Shown one piece after another: positions 1-12,839 of a stretch of 64,000 bases of DNA. This stretch comes from Megamerina dolium (lineage: Eukaryota > Arthropoda > Insecta > Diptera > Megamerinidae). The stretch covers positions 22,660,334-22,724,333 of the forward strand of contig OY978526.1 in assembly GCA_963854835.1 (NCBI GenBank). The letters run 5' to 3'. How positions within the stretch are numbered: the stretch's first letter is position 1; every line of letters begins with the position of its first letter. The position numbers and the translations under genes are program-made. Under the pieces are notes generated by a model, which was given only the letters and a program-made list of their open reading frames with translations, had not been told where the DNA came from and did not search any database.

Positions 1-225
1 GACCAAGAGATGATCTAGGTAAATTGTAAACAATTCTTAATCATTAAAACTAATTGAATAATGATTTTTGTCTACCGCATCTGCATTTCAAAATTTGCCA
101 TCTATGTAAGTGAGTAAATATGTGTGTGTGTGTGATTAATTTCAAATTAGTGCCCCTCCATGTTCTTTAAAATATCGAAAAGAACATTAGAGTAGTAATA
201 TAAAAAGATAAATGATTCAATTTAC

Positions 226-368
226 CTTGATTCTTTATTATTTATATGATAGTTTATCGCTTTGGCCATTAATAGTGTTACCATAGGTCTTAAAGCTTTG
301 CCTTGTCCATCGAAATAGTATGTGGCAATCTTGTTCAATTCCGTCTGACTAGTGCCATTCTTCAGCAT
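226..368 (-). CDS. qless: qless (PDSS1) internal exon, all-trans prenyltransferase domain start
   Basis: Minus-strand coding exon of 143 nt with an ag acceptor just above 368 and a gtaa donor just below 226. It reads MLKNGTSQTELNKIATYYFD followed by GQGKALRPMVTLLMAKAINY. This is the start of the catalytic domain of decaprenyl/solanesyl diphosphate synthase subunit 1; the GQGKALRP segment is the family's early conserved region equivalent to GGKRLRP. Known role: with PDSS2 it builds the polyprenyl tail of ubiquinone in mitochondria. The exon joins in phase 0 to the exon at 3424-3630 (...NDIRT then MLKNG) and ends in phase 2. The rest of the enzyme, including both DDxxD motifs, must lie beyond the left edge. 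Family assignment is firm; the gene symbol follows Drosophila usage. Confidence 0.88.
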
Positions 369-1109
369 CTGTATAATATTTTGTTTTTTTGGTGGGATGG
401 TGGATGTTAATTAAAAATTAATTGAATTAAATTTAAATTTTGATTACAAATAAATATAAAGAAAAATGTTTTATTGAAAAATACTTAGTTATTGATGTTA
501 ATTTCATATAATAATTTAATTGTTTGATGTTTGCATTATTTTGCCCATTTTTTTCCCTTTGTCTTTTTCTATTGTTGTTTTTTGATGTTTCATTGATTTC
601 AAGGCAATATCTTTTATCTATAAATATACATAAAGTATATAGTACATAAATAATTATTGTACATACATATAGACATGCTGCGCTTCTGTTTTTATTTTTT
701 TTAAATTTTTTTGGCATTACAAGTATGATTATCACCTGCTTTGAAATTCCATACACTCAATTGTGTAACAATGATGATGAATAATTTTGCTTAGGATCGT
801 AATTATATACGTCAATATATGCCATATAAGCAGCACATTTACATAGTACTCGAGGTATGCTCGTATAAAACATGTACTATGATACATACGTACATATGTA
901 TGTATGTGTGTATTTCAACAAACGCAATTCAAGTGTGATCTTGGATCGACGCGTTCATCACTATCACATGATCATTATCTAAACGTTTAAGACAACCTTG
1001 ATTTGAGCAATTTTTAAGAATAAAGTGTGAGTGTATCTATGTTATACATATTTATGCGTATTGCATATATAATTTGTACTGTATATCCTCACATGAATAT
1101 GATGTTATA
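369..1109. other. Intronic AT-rich stretch
   Basis: Part of the intron between the two qless exons. It is AT-rich with short homopolymers and TACATA/TATG runs near 840-910. I see no coding or RNA signal; the frame around 433-756 is low-complexity. Confidence 0.5.
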
Positions 1110-2242
1110 CGAGGGCGGTCCCAGAACTACCCGACCTGACATCTAGATGGAGGCAGTAGTTTAAAAAAAAATTACTTTGGTGAAAAGTGGCAATCTTATA
1201 AAACATATGTTTTAAGAGTCAAGGCGCCACCGTGTTTAGTATTTTTTTGTTTGTTTTTTTTTTTTCGAGCCATCGAAAGTTAACGACCTCAGTGAATTTG
1301 TAAACATGGAAAAATTTAGTCATCGTTATGTAATTCTATACTTTCATTTAAAAGACCTCAGTCCAACGAATATTAAAGCCGAACTAGATTCTATTCTGGG
1401 AGAGTCTACTGCTTCGTTTACGACCATAAAATATTGGGTAGCAGAGTTGAAATGAGATCGTTCGAGCTGCCAAGACAAATACCGTAGTGGTCGACCAATT
1501 GAGGTGGCCACGACAGAAACGGTTAAGGAAATCCACAAAATGGTATTGGATGATCGCCGGCTGAAGGTGCATGAGCTACGTGAAATTACAGGCATTTCAA
1601 AAAGTGATATACATCGTATATTGACCGAAAATTTGGAGATGAAAAAGCTGTGTGCAAAATGGGTGCCGCGTTTGCTCACAATAGAACAAAATGTTTCATA
1701 GTAATAAAGCCGAGTTTTTGAGTCGATTCCTAACCATGAATGAGACATGAGTCCACCACATCACACCTGAGACAAAGGAGCAATCAAAACAGTGGACTGA
1801 AAGGGGAGAATCATGTCCAAAGAAGGCGAAGACAGTTTCATCTGCAGGTAAGATTCTGGCGTCTGTTTTTTCGGATCACGTGGGATAATTTTTATTAATT
1901 ATCTTCAAAAAGGAAAAACAATCAATGAGTTAAAGGTCGAATTGCTTCAGCATGCACCTTATTCGCCAGATTTGGCTCTTTCGAATTATTTTCTATTTGC
2001 AAATTTGAAAAAATGACTTGGTGGCAGAAGATTTGCAAACAATGAAGAGGTGGAGTCTGCGGTTAGATGATTATTTTAATGAGCTAGGCAGTTCATACTA
2101 TAAACAAGGTATCGAAGCTATAGAATATTGCTGGGAAAAGTGTGTAGAGCTAAAGGGAGATTATGTTGAGAAATAAAGAAATATTTTCGCAAAATTTTTT
2201 GTGTTTTCTTTGTTAGGTCGGGTAGTTCTGGGAGTACTCTCG
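1110..2242 (+). mobile_element. Mariner element, internally deleted, inactive
   Basis: The left TIR begins cgagggcggtcccagaac and the right end is its inverted counterpart with mismatches (ends ...gtactctcg). TA dinucleotides flank it at 1108-1109 and 2243-2244, the mariner target signature. A transposase starts with ATG at 1306; its HTH region reads SPTNIKAELDS and DDRRLKVHELREI. It has an in-frame TGA near 1453 (probably from CGA). The catalytic middle is missing: after a stretch near 1880-1930 the sequence jumps to the C-terminal YSPDLALSNYFLF, where the expected third catalytic Asp is Asn. It ends with remnants of the RW/ELKGDYVE tail. A shorter relative lies at 41766-42342. Confidence 0.85.
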
Positions 2243-2402
2243 TACATATGATGCGTAAGTAGTATTTAAATGCCAGGCATAGGTATGTGTCTCTTCTAAA
2301 TAATGTCTTAAATTACTCAATATCTGTAACAATGTTCGGTTAATAAGCCAAAATGATTCAAAGGCTTATACAATTCATTTTGCGATTCAATTGAATATAA
2401 TA

Positions 2403-3318
2403 CGACGGCTACTATTTAATATTTCGGGATTTGGCAACACTAATATCAATAGCTAAAATCTGGCAACACCATAACAAAAGTTTGACATTTTTTTAGCAGA
2501 AACGTGCTCACAACGTTTTGATGTACAAGTGCCATTTGTTTCGTTTACAGCGAATGGAATGGTCAAAAAATGGAAATTTCAAGAATTCCGTGAAGGTCGT
2601 CCAAAATTGGTTGTTGTGCCACAAAATATCGATGCCACAAAAATTTTGCATGAACAGTTATTTGTAAAAAAATTTGCAGTCGCTAAATACCCCATAATTG
2701 ATCAATAACTCAAAAAAAGGCTCGCGTCGATTGGTTTAAGGAAATGCTGAAAAAGTTCGACCCCTGGTCCTTCAAAAGACGTGTATAAAATCGTGACAGG
2801 TCACGAATCATGGATATATGCACATGAACCGGAAACAAAACTGCAATCGACGGTGTGGGTGTTCCAAGACGAGACAAATCCGACAAATGGTCGCCTGTTT
2901 CTTCGGCCGAATGGGTCATGTGACCCCTGTACCGCTTGAGCTACGTAGGACGATCATTTTAAGTGGTGCACGACCATTTGTTTGCCGGAAGTCTTCAGAG
3001 AAATTCGCAAAACCAATCGCCAAAGACGAATCATTCTCCATCATGACAATGTGAGCTCTCACACATCTTGTCAAACAGGTGCATTTTTCTGTAGTCAAAA
3101 CATCGAATTGATGACTCATCCTGCGTATAGTCCTGATTTGGTACCCAATGACTTCTTCTTGTTCACGAATATCAAAGATAAACTGCGTAGTCAACGATTT
3201 ACGAGCGCCAAAGAAGCAGTTGAAGCGTTGAAAAACCAAGTTTTCGAAGTGTCTCAAGAGTAATGGAAAAAATGTTTGTTATGATTTCCTATTCCCGAAA
3301 TATAAATAGTAGCCCTCG
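2403..3318 (+). mobile_element. Second mariner relic of a different family
   Basis: Bounded by inverted ends cgacggctactatttaata at left and the complement of cgagggctactatttatat at right, each next to TA (2401-2402, 3319-3320). Inside is a decayed transposase. At 2982-3263 it reads VFREIRKTNRQRRIILHHDN, then AYSPDLVPNDFFLF, so the second (HHDN) and third (PNDF) catalytic aspartates are still visible. The N-terminal half is broken by frameshifts and stops and the element is shorter than an intact ~1.3 kb mariner. It lies inside the qless intron, 160 bp from the first mariner. Confidence 0.82.
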
Positions 3319-3423
3319 TACATTACAATTTGAACCCAATTTCTTTATCCTCAAAATCTATGCTAAATAATTCTAATTTTCCTATTATATTTTTCACAAA
3401 CTATGGTAATAGTAGGTACTCAC

Positions 3424-3630
3424 CGTTCTGATGTCATTATATACATATTTCAGTTCTTCATCGAGTATAAGATATGGATCGATTTGTAACTCTCTTACAG
3501 ATCCAGCTGGCTGTTGTGTATGTACTGAACTATATTGACGACAATGTGTTAGTGAATTTTGTGTTTCTGAACATTTTATGTCATTGTTACAGATGCTATT
3601 GTGATTGTGATTGCTAACATTTTTATTCCG
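3424..3630 (-). CDS. qless: qless (PDSS1) upstream internal exon
   Basis: Minus-strand exon of 207 nt (69 codons, phase 0 at both ends), with acceptor tttcttttag above 3630 and donor gtgagt below 3424. The N-terminal half is poorly conserved and Asn/His/Ser-rich (RNKNVSNHNHNSICNNDIKC), as expected for the linker after a mitochondrial presequence. The C-terminal part, LQIDPYLILDEELKYVYNDI, is the conserved entry to the prenyltransferase fold. It joins in phase to the exon at 226-368. The assignment rests on that continuity. Confidence 0.82.
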
Positions 3631-4099
3631 CTAAAAGAAAGAAATGAAAAGAAAAAGAAGAAGAAGGACATGTTAATAAATTTAATCATTTATTAAGCAC
3701 TTATTAATTAAAATAAATTTCTTTAATTTAATTAAATACTTAAGATAAATTTAATATTATTCAATTATGAGCACGCGTCATCCTGTATTATTAGTTGTGG
3801 CCATAACTAAATGACCTAAACTAAAAGTTAATATCAGTAATAATTCTTAGATTAAACTGCCAATTAAAATGTAATTTTGTATCACACACACACACACTCG
3901 CACACTCAATCTCAACAATGATTTGACTGACAATTTGTGTTCACCCTGAGCGCTGTTAAGAGAAGGCGCCAAAATACATGAGGGAATTCGAGAGAACGTA
4001 AATTTTAGTTTTTCTTTCATTTATTACTGATTTTAGTAGTATTTTGTATTGATTTGAAAAAAAAATTATTTCAAATTTACATCGCAAAAGTTTTTCAAT

Positions 4100-5230
4100 G
4101 CAAAAATTAGCATAAATTGAATGGAAATCACGCCTACCTCCCATTCAACGTCGTTGAATATACGTATTTACACTTTGCGTGCGGAAACACAACCGAAAAG
4201 TTGGAATTTATTATTGCTCCTAGCAAAAAATTGCTATATTAAAAAATTTACACAATGGGGCGAAAACCACGCATACCTCCCATACAAAAATATGTTGTTA
4301 AAGGTGCGTTTTCACGAAAATATAAATCTATCGAACTGAAACTCGGTACATATGATAATATTTACCAATTAATAAACATATTCAAAAATGGGTAGAATCG
4401 GATAAAAATTACGTCCACCTCTCATACAAATTTATGCGTTCGTTGGTATTTTTTCATACTTTGTGCACGAAAATATAAAGTTATCGAGCTGAAACATGCT
4501 ATATGCGATTATATTTACTAACTAATAAACATAGTTAAATTTGGTTAGAATCGGATAAGAATCACGTTCATCTCTAATGCAATGTTATGCGCTCGTATGT
4601 AAAGATTTTACACTTTGCATACGAGAATATAAACATATCAAGATGAAATTTGCTACATATGATTATATTTACTTACGCATATACATATTCAAAAATGAGC
4701 AGAATCAAATAAAAACTACGCCTACCTCTCATATAAAATTATGCTTCTGCACGAATATTTTCACACTTTGCACATGAAAACATAAAATGATTAAGCTAAA
4801 ACTCATTACATACGATTGCATTTACTAATTACTAAACATATTCTGAAATGCGGAGAATTAAATAAAATTTACGTTCAGCTCTCATATAAATTTGTTCTTG
4901 CGCATGTATGTTTTCATATTTTCAGCACGAAAGTGTAAAGTTATCAAGATGAAATTCGGTATATACGATTATATTTGCTAAGTAATACATATATTTCAAT
5001 ATGGACATAATTGGATAAAAACTACGTCTAGCTCTCATACAAAAGTATGCTTTCGATTGTACTTTATGGATGATCACATAAAGTTATAGGTCTGAAACTT
5101 GTCATATACGATTATTTTTATCAACATGCAAAAAAAATATAAAGTTATTAAGCTGGAGCTCAACACATAAAAGGAATGGGCTGCATCGGATGAAAACCAC
5201 ATGCAGGAGTATTCCTTTTTCGAATGTAAA
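4100..5230 (-). repeat. 153-bp tandem repeat array, minus orientation (about 6 units)
   Basis: Diverged head-to-tail units. The recurring cacctctcatacaaa-type core falls near 4281, 4423, 4576, 4730, 4883 and 5036, giving spacings of 142, 153, 154, 153 and 153 bp. Each unit also has a variant of gaatcggataaaaa and of gcacgaaaatataaag. It is the same family as the arrays at 8100-8830 and 44690-46150 but in reverse complement. Open frames here are accidental. Confidence 0.8.
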
Positions 5231-5920
5231 TCTATCTATCTTTTACAGTGCAGAGTTCTTAAGCTCCGATATAACCAACTTACACAAACCTCTTACGAAA
5301 AAAAAAAATAAATAAACTTTAAGATAATTCATCCTTGTTTTGAAATTTGTTACAAACCTCTTAATGAATTAGAAATACGTAAACTACATATTAAAGAAGC
5401 GCCCCTTTTGACATTTGCTTGATCACTTTTGCATACATAGAACCGGCACTGATGACCACAAATGGACGACCGACCACCTTAACAACTACAAATTGTTAGC
5501 AATTACGTATAACAATTACCCAACACTATACACTTGTGAGTATTAAGTTGTTTGCAACTTAGCAACAAATTATAGTAACAATTTGAATAAAAAAAGGTGG
5601 AAAAAGTGCGTTTTAAATATCACCCATACATAGTTACACACATAGATATTATCATCGCAAAGCGTTAAATTTAATAATTGAGAAGAAAAAAAAAACACTC
5701 ATTGCAATCAGTGTTGGTTGTCGTCGACCGACCACAAGCATGGGCGTTTTAAATTGGCTTGGATGATGATGATGATGATCATCATCATCCAATTGTTGTT
5801 GAGCTGTGAAACAAACGACCTTGGCGACTAAATTTGTTAGCATTTGCGCATGCTTACACCAGCTAATTGTTCGATTACAACAACAACAACAACAATATGA
5901 TATCAGCCACCGTAGTAGTT

Positions 5921-5956
<36 letters not shown>

Positions 5957-6141
5957 ATAGTAGCGCAATACATAGATGTTTGTTGCATTTTAAAACAAAA
6001 GCAATAAATAGTGACAACATTAAAAATAAGCAGCGTGCACACAGACACATACACACACTCACACACACCCAAAATTTATTTATCGTTGCTCCAACTTATT
6101 GTTTACCTCTCATTGCGAAGATTTAATTTGCACCCACTTTT

Positions 6142-6177
<36 letters not shown>

Positions 6178-8100
6178 ACATACTTACTATTAGTTAGCAT
6201 ACAATTTATTGGTGTTAGTCATGTTATTGTTGTTGTTGGTATATCTCAATATTGCATGATCGATAGTAGCAGCAAATGTGCTGTTCATTCGTACATTCAA
6301 ATACACTCACACACACACACACACACACACACATGCACACCATACCCATCTTTATCAAATGTTGTGTTGTAAACGATGCACACACACACATATACGCACT
6401 CATACAAATATTATGTAAGTTTTCTATTAGTTTTGTTTTGACTCTAATTTTTTTTTTTTTTTCTTTTTTGTTTTTTTTTTGTGGTATTCGAAATGAGTCT
6501 ATTTGTATTGCATGAATAAATAATATATACAACAATATGAAGCAAATCAAAATCAAATAACAATAAACACAAGGCGACAACAGCAGCGGTTGTTATAAAA
6601 ACACACAACAACAACAATTTGTTTATCTGTAAATTCAATGTTTAATACCATAGAAGCTTACACTGCACAACATTTTTACATAAAGGAGGGTCTTCTGCAT
6701 CGCGCGACTTCAAGCTACAAGTGTATATGTGTGTATGTGTGTCTTTTGTATATACAAAGATGCCCTAGATGCTACTTTTTTCTTCTCCAATTTTAAATTT
6801 GTCCCCATTTATTGATAGGAGAGAGAGACAGAGCGATATGGGAGGGGCAAGAGTGGAAATAAATGCCAAGAAAATTCATTCAAAAAGAATTACATAATTT
6901 TGTATAAAATATATGTTTTTTTTTCACTTTAGTTTCATGTGTGATATTTATGTATGTAGTTGGAGAATAAAAGAAAAATCCTTAAAACAACTTGCATACA
7001 CCAAAGTCACGTAGTCACAGCAAGTTGTAAGTTGTCTTGTCCTCGTCGTACATAACTCATTATAAATTTACTTCTTCAAAATATGATCACTACAGGAATG
7101 ACAACAGTAAGTCATTTTATTTTAACAAATCCAGCTTATAAAATACAACAAAAAAAAATAATAATAATATTATAGCTAAAAACAAAAGCTTCAAAAATCC
7201 CACAAAAAAATAAACTAAAAGATGTCGAAAAAAAACAAGCAGTAAGAGAAGAGAAAACAAGTCTTCACAACAACAAAAACAACAACAACAGTAACAGAAA
7301 ATATCATCATGCATTCAGGATGATGTTGGTGGCCTCAATCATATACGCAATTGGCCTTCATTGCCATTGTACGTTGCACTCTGACCAGTATGCACATTCC
7401 ATGTGGTCTGCATTATTTGCGCGCTCGCATGCGCGATGACGTTTTATGCACGTATATGCGCTCATTTAAACTTGTATATTGGCAATCATTTTATTATATT
7501 TTCAAATTGATTTTTTTTCCTCTACCTCATCATGGATTAATTGCGACTAATTTGCCGCACATTTCATATTATGCTCCTCATTACTCGAAATCTATATCAT
7601 TCGTAGTTATTGATACATCATTGTGAAATAATTTGAATTTTGTTATTATTGACGCATTTTCTTAGGTCTTTGTATTTGATTTAATTTTATTAATTTGTAA
7701 ATTTTTTATTATTATCATTTTAATATTAGCTGCATCGAAATTGAATAGCAATATTAATAGCATTACAATAGAATTGTCCATGCATATGTAGAGCTAGCAA
7801 TTAATTAATTCAAGAAAAACTATAAATATTTGATGTTTATATTTTTATGAATTTATTTTTTTTTTTATTTATTTAATTGTTTTTTTTTTTTCTTACAAAA
7901 ATATTCATAAGTATTACAGACACCTTGGCGTCATTTGATGGAAAATTTTCAAATTTTGATCAAACATAAATGATTATGCATTTAACACCGATTAGTTACA
8001 TACAATATGTATTCATGTAAAGCTGATAAATCCATGATAAATTAAACAACGAATGATTTTATTCAACAACAATTCATTTCATATATACTTTGAGAGTATG
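5231..8100. other. Microsatellite-rich intronic stretch
   Basis: Holds short tandem runs: GAT/ATC around 5764-5789, CAA 5878-5895, GTA near 5920-5955, TTG 6143-6177, CA 6302-6331, poly-T near 6450-6480 and 7855-7892, and CAA near 7270-7290. The long frames near 5652-6193 are translations of these runs (poly-Leu, poly-Ser, poly-Gln). I see no host exon, RNA gene or transposon with clear ends. Confidence 0.6.
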
Positions 8101-8830
8101 AGTATTGGAGGAGTTTTCATACGCAATCGTATATACCGAGTTTGAGCTTAATAACGTCATATTATCGCGCAAAAGCTGTAAAAATACATATACCAAAGCA
8201 CAAGTTTGTATGGGAAGTAGGTGTGATTTTTATCCGATTAAATCCATTTTGGAAAATATATATCAACCAGTAAATTTAAGCATATGTTTCGAATTTTAGC
8301 TTTGTAACTTAAAATTTTGTTGCTAAAAGGATAAAAACATACTCACGGAAGCATAAGTTTGTATGGGAGGTAGGTGTGATTTTTATCCGAATAAGTCCAT
8401 TTTCTAAAATGTTTATTAACTATTAAATATAATCATATGTATCAAGTTTAAGCTGGATAACTTCATATTTTAGCGCTCAAAGTGTAAAAATAGTCATACA
8501 GAGGTATCAATTTGTATGAGAGATAGGTGTGGTTTTTATCCGATTCAGCGCAATTTTAATTATGAATATTTTTATATTTTCATATATGTCCTATTTTCAT
8601 TTATGTCCTATGTGTGAAAATCCACCATCAACAACATATTTTTGTATAGGAGATAGTCATGATTTTTATCCGATACTGTCCATTTTCAAATGGCTCTATT
8701 AATTTGTAAATATAATCGTATATACTAAGTTTTAGCTTGATAAATTGATATTTTCAAGCGAAAAGTGTGAAAACATACAAACGGAAGAATCAGTTTCTAG
8801 TTGCATTTGGAGATGGTAGCTAGAGGGTTA
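8100..8830 (+). repeat. 153-bp tandem repeat array, plus orientation (about 4 units)
   Basis: The core tttgtatgggaggtaggtgt recurs at about 8205, 8358, 8511 and 8641 (spacings 153, 153 and 130). Each unit has ttttatccga and a tagctt/agctggataa segment. It is the reverse-oriented sister of the array at 4100-5230, so the two face each other across about 2.9 kb. Confidence 0.8.
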
Positions 8831-9820
8831 AAATGATCCGCTAAAATAATCCTCGGAAATTTATAATATAGATCTCCGATGTCAGGAACTATACAAAAAC
8901 AAAATAAATATGTGGCACTTGAAGATCCAAGGGGCTCTTTGGCCGAACTTCTCTTCCATTACTGATAAGCTTGTTAAATTTTCGACAACGTTAGAAGGGA
9001 CCTACTTATTTTAGCCGATTCCGAACGGCAAAACTCTTCAGACATCACTTATTCTGAGCTTTGTCATAGAGTTCTTTTAGAAGAAAAATCTTTTCGATAG
9101 TAAAGTTGTTATGCTTCAGTCGGAGATTGAACCTATGACCTCCAGATGAGAAGGGCAACACACTAACCACTGAACTAAGACACCCACTGTCAGTAACAAT
9201 ACTAAATATAATTTTACATATGATTTTGCCAATTCCCAGATTCTACTTTTGACCGAAGAAGCAAAATTGTAAACCACTGTAAAAAAGAAAATTGTGACAT
9301 AGTAGAGCAGAAAATGCTTAGAGCTTTTATTATTGAAGTCAAATACTGTTGTTTGAGACTGGTTTGGTTCACCCCCGACACAATAACCCTCAAATTGTGG
9401 CATGCAGCTATCACAATACATAGATGCTTAAAAATTAAGTACTTAAAATCGTAATTCGTTTTTTAGATGTTACCTATAACTCGTACAAATTATTTGTCTT
9501 TGTTGAGTCATAGTGAATTTTTCTAGAAAATATTTTTGTCAAAGAAGTTAATCCTTGACCTCCTCCCAAATGTCGAATTTTAATGTATTTTTCGAAAGAA
9601 GGTCAAAAATGACCCATACAGGTAGTAGTTAGAGGGTTAACATATTTCGAGAAAATAATCCTGAGAAAATTTAAATATGTGTCTTCAAAGACAAAAACTA
9701 TATTAAATGAAATTTTACATATGATTTTCCAAATTCCATGATTCTACTTTTGATTAACTGAGGCAAATTCTAAACCACTGTAAAGAGAATTGGGGTATAG
9801 TGTAATTCACAAACGATTCT
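8820..9820 (+). repeat. Duplicated unknown repeat, one copy split by a SINE
   Basis: Two copies of a roughly 200-bp sequence. The first runs from ggtagctagagggttaaaat near 8814 to the ...ccactgtaaa segment near 9280 and is interrupted by a SINE at 8895-9187. The second runs from about 9625 to 9790. Shared segments include ttttacatatgatttt and gattctacttttga. The uninterrupted copy shows what the target looked like before the SINE landed. No protein similarity recognised. Confidence 0.65.
8895..9187 (-). mobile_element. tRNA-derived SINE copy, diverged
   Basis: Same family as the better copy at 36750-37116: a tRNA-like head at the right and an A/T tail at the left, so it reads on the minus strand. 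It lacks the middle segment. It is flanked by 15-bp imperfect duplications, tgtcaggaactatac at 8880-8894 and tgtcagtaacaatac at 9188-9202, as expected for LINE-mediated insertion. Confidence 0.8.
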
Positions 9821-9829
9821 GGGATTAAA

Positions 9830-11180
9830 AGATATAATTATCACTTTGATAGAAGATTGAATATCTGCTGACGTGCAAGAGGTGGTCACCTGGGTGCTGT
9901 TTTATTGTATCAATGACTACAAAGTCTGGACTTCATATTTATTTTAATCTATTTTTTTTTTTCAAATTACATACTTCCTGACTTGATATTTAAACATGTT
10001 GCATGTAAAATACATTCTGCCGAAATATAATGCAAATATAATTCATATCTGGTTTTCATTCTTATTCTCTTACTCTTAAACCTTCTTTCTTTTGGGTATT
10101 ATTTACTATCACATTATATAACTCGCTGTATATTTCCAAATCAATTTAAAATTTAATTTTCTGCACATTCTAGTTTGGTATAGTCAATTATTAACTGGTC
10201 ATTTCTTTCTTGTTCTTTCAAATATCAATAACAATATTTATGTTAGTAAACACAAATAATAGCATGTATAGCCACAGTACACGTGTCTGATAATAATATA
10301 ATGATAATACTATTAATAATAACAATAATAATAATTCCAAATGTCGTATAACACGATATGACACAATCAGTGGTCTACAATTCGATTTAATAGAGATTTG
10401 TTTTTTTTTCTTTCTTTCTGATTTTATTCAACCCAGAAAGTCTACAGTCTATACAGAAATCGTATATAATTAATGATTTTAACGGCCATTCACTTTCTGT
10501 ATATTTCTTTTGTATGTTTATTTATTTATTTCTTTTTTTAGCTTCTTTCACATTGCATTGCTATGAATTCCATTCTATGCTATTTACTATTTTCTTCACT
10601 AAATAATATTGGTATCAATTAGTTACTAACTACTTGAAATTATATTTCTTTCTTCTTGCTGTTACAAATACTTTCTTTTATTTTATTATCATTACTCATA
10701 ATTTTTGTGTGTTTTAATGCAATGCCCATAAACTACATTTTTTTGCCATTAGCTGTTGTGTTGATATTATAAATTGTTGTTTTATTATTCGACCTTTGCA
10801 TGCTTTGTAGTAGTGACAGCAAAATGTTATCCATATCATTTCGCATTTGCGCATAATTTAGCCAAATTTGCTAGCAACACAAAGAAACAAAATTGTTTTT
10901 GCCACGCCGCGCCTGCCATTAAACGCATTTTTGCACGTCTTATACTTGTATATTCGGTAAATTGTACATATGTTCATTATTTGTAGAAAAAGATAACACT
11001 TTTTCCAATGCTTCAATTGCAAATGGCATATGTATTGACGTTGTGAAAATAATCGTATAAAATTCAACTGATTTGGCATATTGAAAATGAAAGTTTTAAT
11101 GATAATGTAATTATTTCCAATTTGATATATTGAAGAAGCAAATATTTCAATCATTTTTATACAATTTCTGATTGCCAAAA
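9830..11180. other. AT-rich intronic stretch without features
   Basis: AT-rich with short A/T runs and an ATA/ATAATA-rich patch near 10285-10335. I see no exon, transposon end or RNA gene. Confidence 0.5.
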
Positions 11181-11189
11181 GATATATTC

Positions 11190-12830
11190 AGCTACAGGTG
11201 CTGATAGTATGTTTGCCGAGCTGTTTAAGACCGGAGGGGACCAGAGCTGCTCACCAACTTGCACCAGCTCATAAGCATAATATGATCGGATGAGAGCATG
11301 CCCGATGACTGGAGGCTCAGTGTTCTCTATCTCAAATATGAAAAAGGAGGCCGCACAATTTGCACCAACTACCGTAGAAAAAGTTTTCTTATCATAGCAC
11401 TCAAGATCCTATCGAGCGCACTGTGTGAAAAATTGAAGCCTTTGTTCAACAACCCTGATTGGATCTAATCAGTGTGGCTACAGACCTGGCAGGTAGGTAG
11501 ATAGATAGGTAGATAGGTATGGTGGCTGTCCTGCGATGCACTTAGGCCATTTGAAGGCCCATTGTGATACCACTGAAGCTTATGCTTATCCCATTGGGTT
11601 CTCTCTAAGCCATCGTGTGAATTTAACGAACGAAATAATCTTTGTTAGTTTTATATTTGCAACATCCGTGATGCTGTCAAGAGAGTAGATTCCGAGCGTA
11701 TTGAACCTCCTCCTGCACAGAACCATGCATCCGCACAGAAGGTGTTCTACGGTTTCTTTCATCTTCAATGCAGACCTGATAAATCTACATAAATCTAAAT
11801 CTAAATCTATATTTTCACAATGCGCCAAATCCTGGAGAAGACCCAAGAGAAACAGATCGACACACAACATCTGATTGTTGATTATAAAGCCCAGTCCTCT
11901 ACACAACAATGTCTGACTTCGGTATTCCTACGAAGCTTATTCGTCTTTGCTGAATGACACTGTCAAACTCCCGTTGTGCAGTGAAAATTGGGAAGTGCCT
12001 CTCACCGCCGTTTAATAGCGAACGGGGTTTCAGATAAACTAATTCCTTATCGTACGCCGTCTTCAATCTTATTATGGAGAAAATAATACGAGCTGCTGAT
12101 CTATGGCACTATATATATTCAACAAAAGTGTCATGCTATTGGCGTATGTCGATGATATTGACATAATCGGCATGAAGATGCGACCAGTCAGTTCAGCATT
12201 TTCAAAGTTGAAAAGATAGCCGCATCGAATGGGTTTTACTGTGAACGTAGGAAAACGAATAAACAAACAATTCCGGCGTATTGGACAGCACGTCACTGTT
12301 GATAACTACGCTTTTGAAATCCTGAAGGACTTTCATTATCTTGGAACCAGCATAAGCACCACTAATGACGTCAGCTTGGAGATATTGCGAAGGATCACTC
12401 TCGCCAATAGGTGCTACTTTCGACTAAGTAAGAAATTTAGAACTGGAGCCTTCTCTCGGGAAATGTGCACCACACTCTGCAAGTCTCTCATTATGCCTGT
12501 CCTTACACATGCCGCCGAAGCTTGAACAATTTCTACCTTAAATAAGAAAATGCTCGTAGTTTTCGAGCGAAAAGGTTCTACGCAAGATCTTTGGACCTAT
12601 TTGTGTTGGGCGACGAGTATCGAATAAGGTACAACCATTAGCTGTATGAGATGTATAAACCATCATGTCAAGCGAATGTAAGAATACGCTCTAGCTAAGA
12701 AGGTGTTATATTCGGAACTCGTTGGAGAACGACGAAGAAGAGGCAGAGCTTACCTCCGGTGTAAAGACCAAGTATTGAAGAACTTGACGCTGCTTGCAAT
12801 TTCTAACTGGCGTCATGCTGGAGTGTGTGT
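11190..12830 (+). mobile_element. Non-LTR retrotransposon fragment (RTE/CR1-like RT), broken
   Basis: Reverse-transcriptase remnants in plus orientation. Near 11200 a reading GADSMFAELFKTGG is followed by decayed CxxYR and SGYRPGR-type motifs. From 12229 the frame is good: VDNYAFEILKDFHYLGTSIS, then ISLEI-type and NRCYFRLSKK segments, and at about 12560-12830 FERKVLRKIFGPI and RRRRGRAYLRCKDQVLKNL. The last block is the typical C-terminus of insect endonuclease-RT LINEs. The (F/Y)ADD catalytic box is not intact; a decayed AYVDDIDI lies near 12140. A second insertion or rearrangement occupies about 11490-11905. A minus-strand relative sits at 29425-30660. Confidence 0.75.
11490..11905. repeat. 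Unidentified insertion inside the LINE fragment
   Basis: A GGTAGATA-type run at 11491-11519 and the following ~390 bp interrupt the LINE reading between the SGYRPGR-like block and the next RT block. On the minus strand 11586-11909 is an open frame with several Cys residues, but I do not recognise a family. It is probably another decayed retroelement piece. Confidence 0.4.
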
Positions 12831-12839
12831 CATTTTTTC

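Noticed and set aside
4100..5230. Possible CRISPR-like array
   Set aside because: Units are ~153 bp with no short identical repeat and unique spacers; the genome is eukaryotic.
5652..6193. Frames with poly-Leu, poly-Ser and poly-Gln that resemble membrane or Q-rich proteins
   Set aside because: They translate GTA, CAA, GAT and TTG microsatellites.
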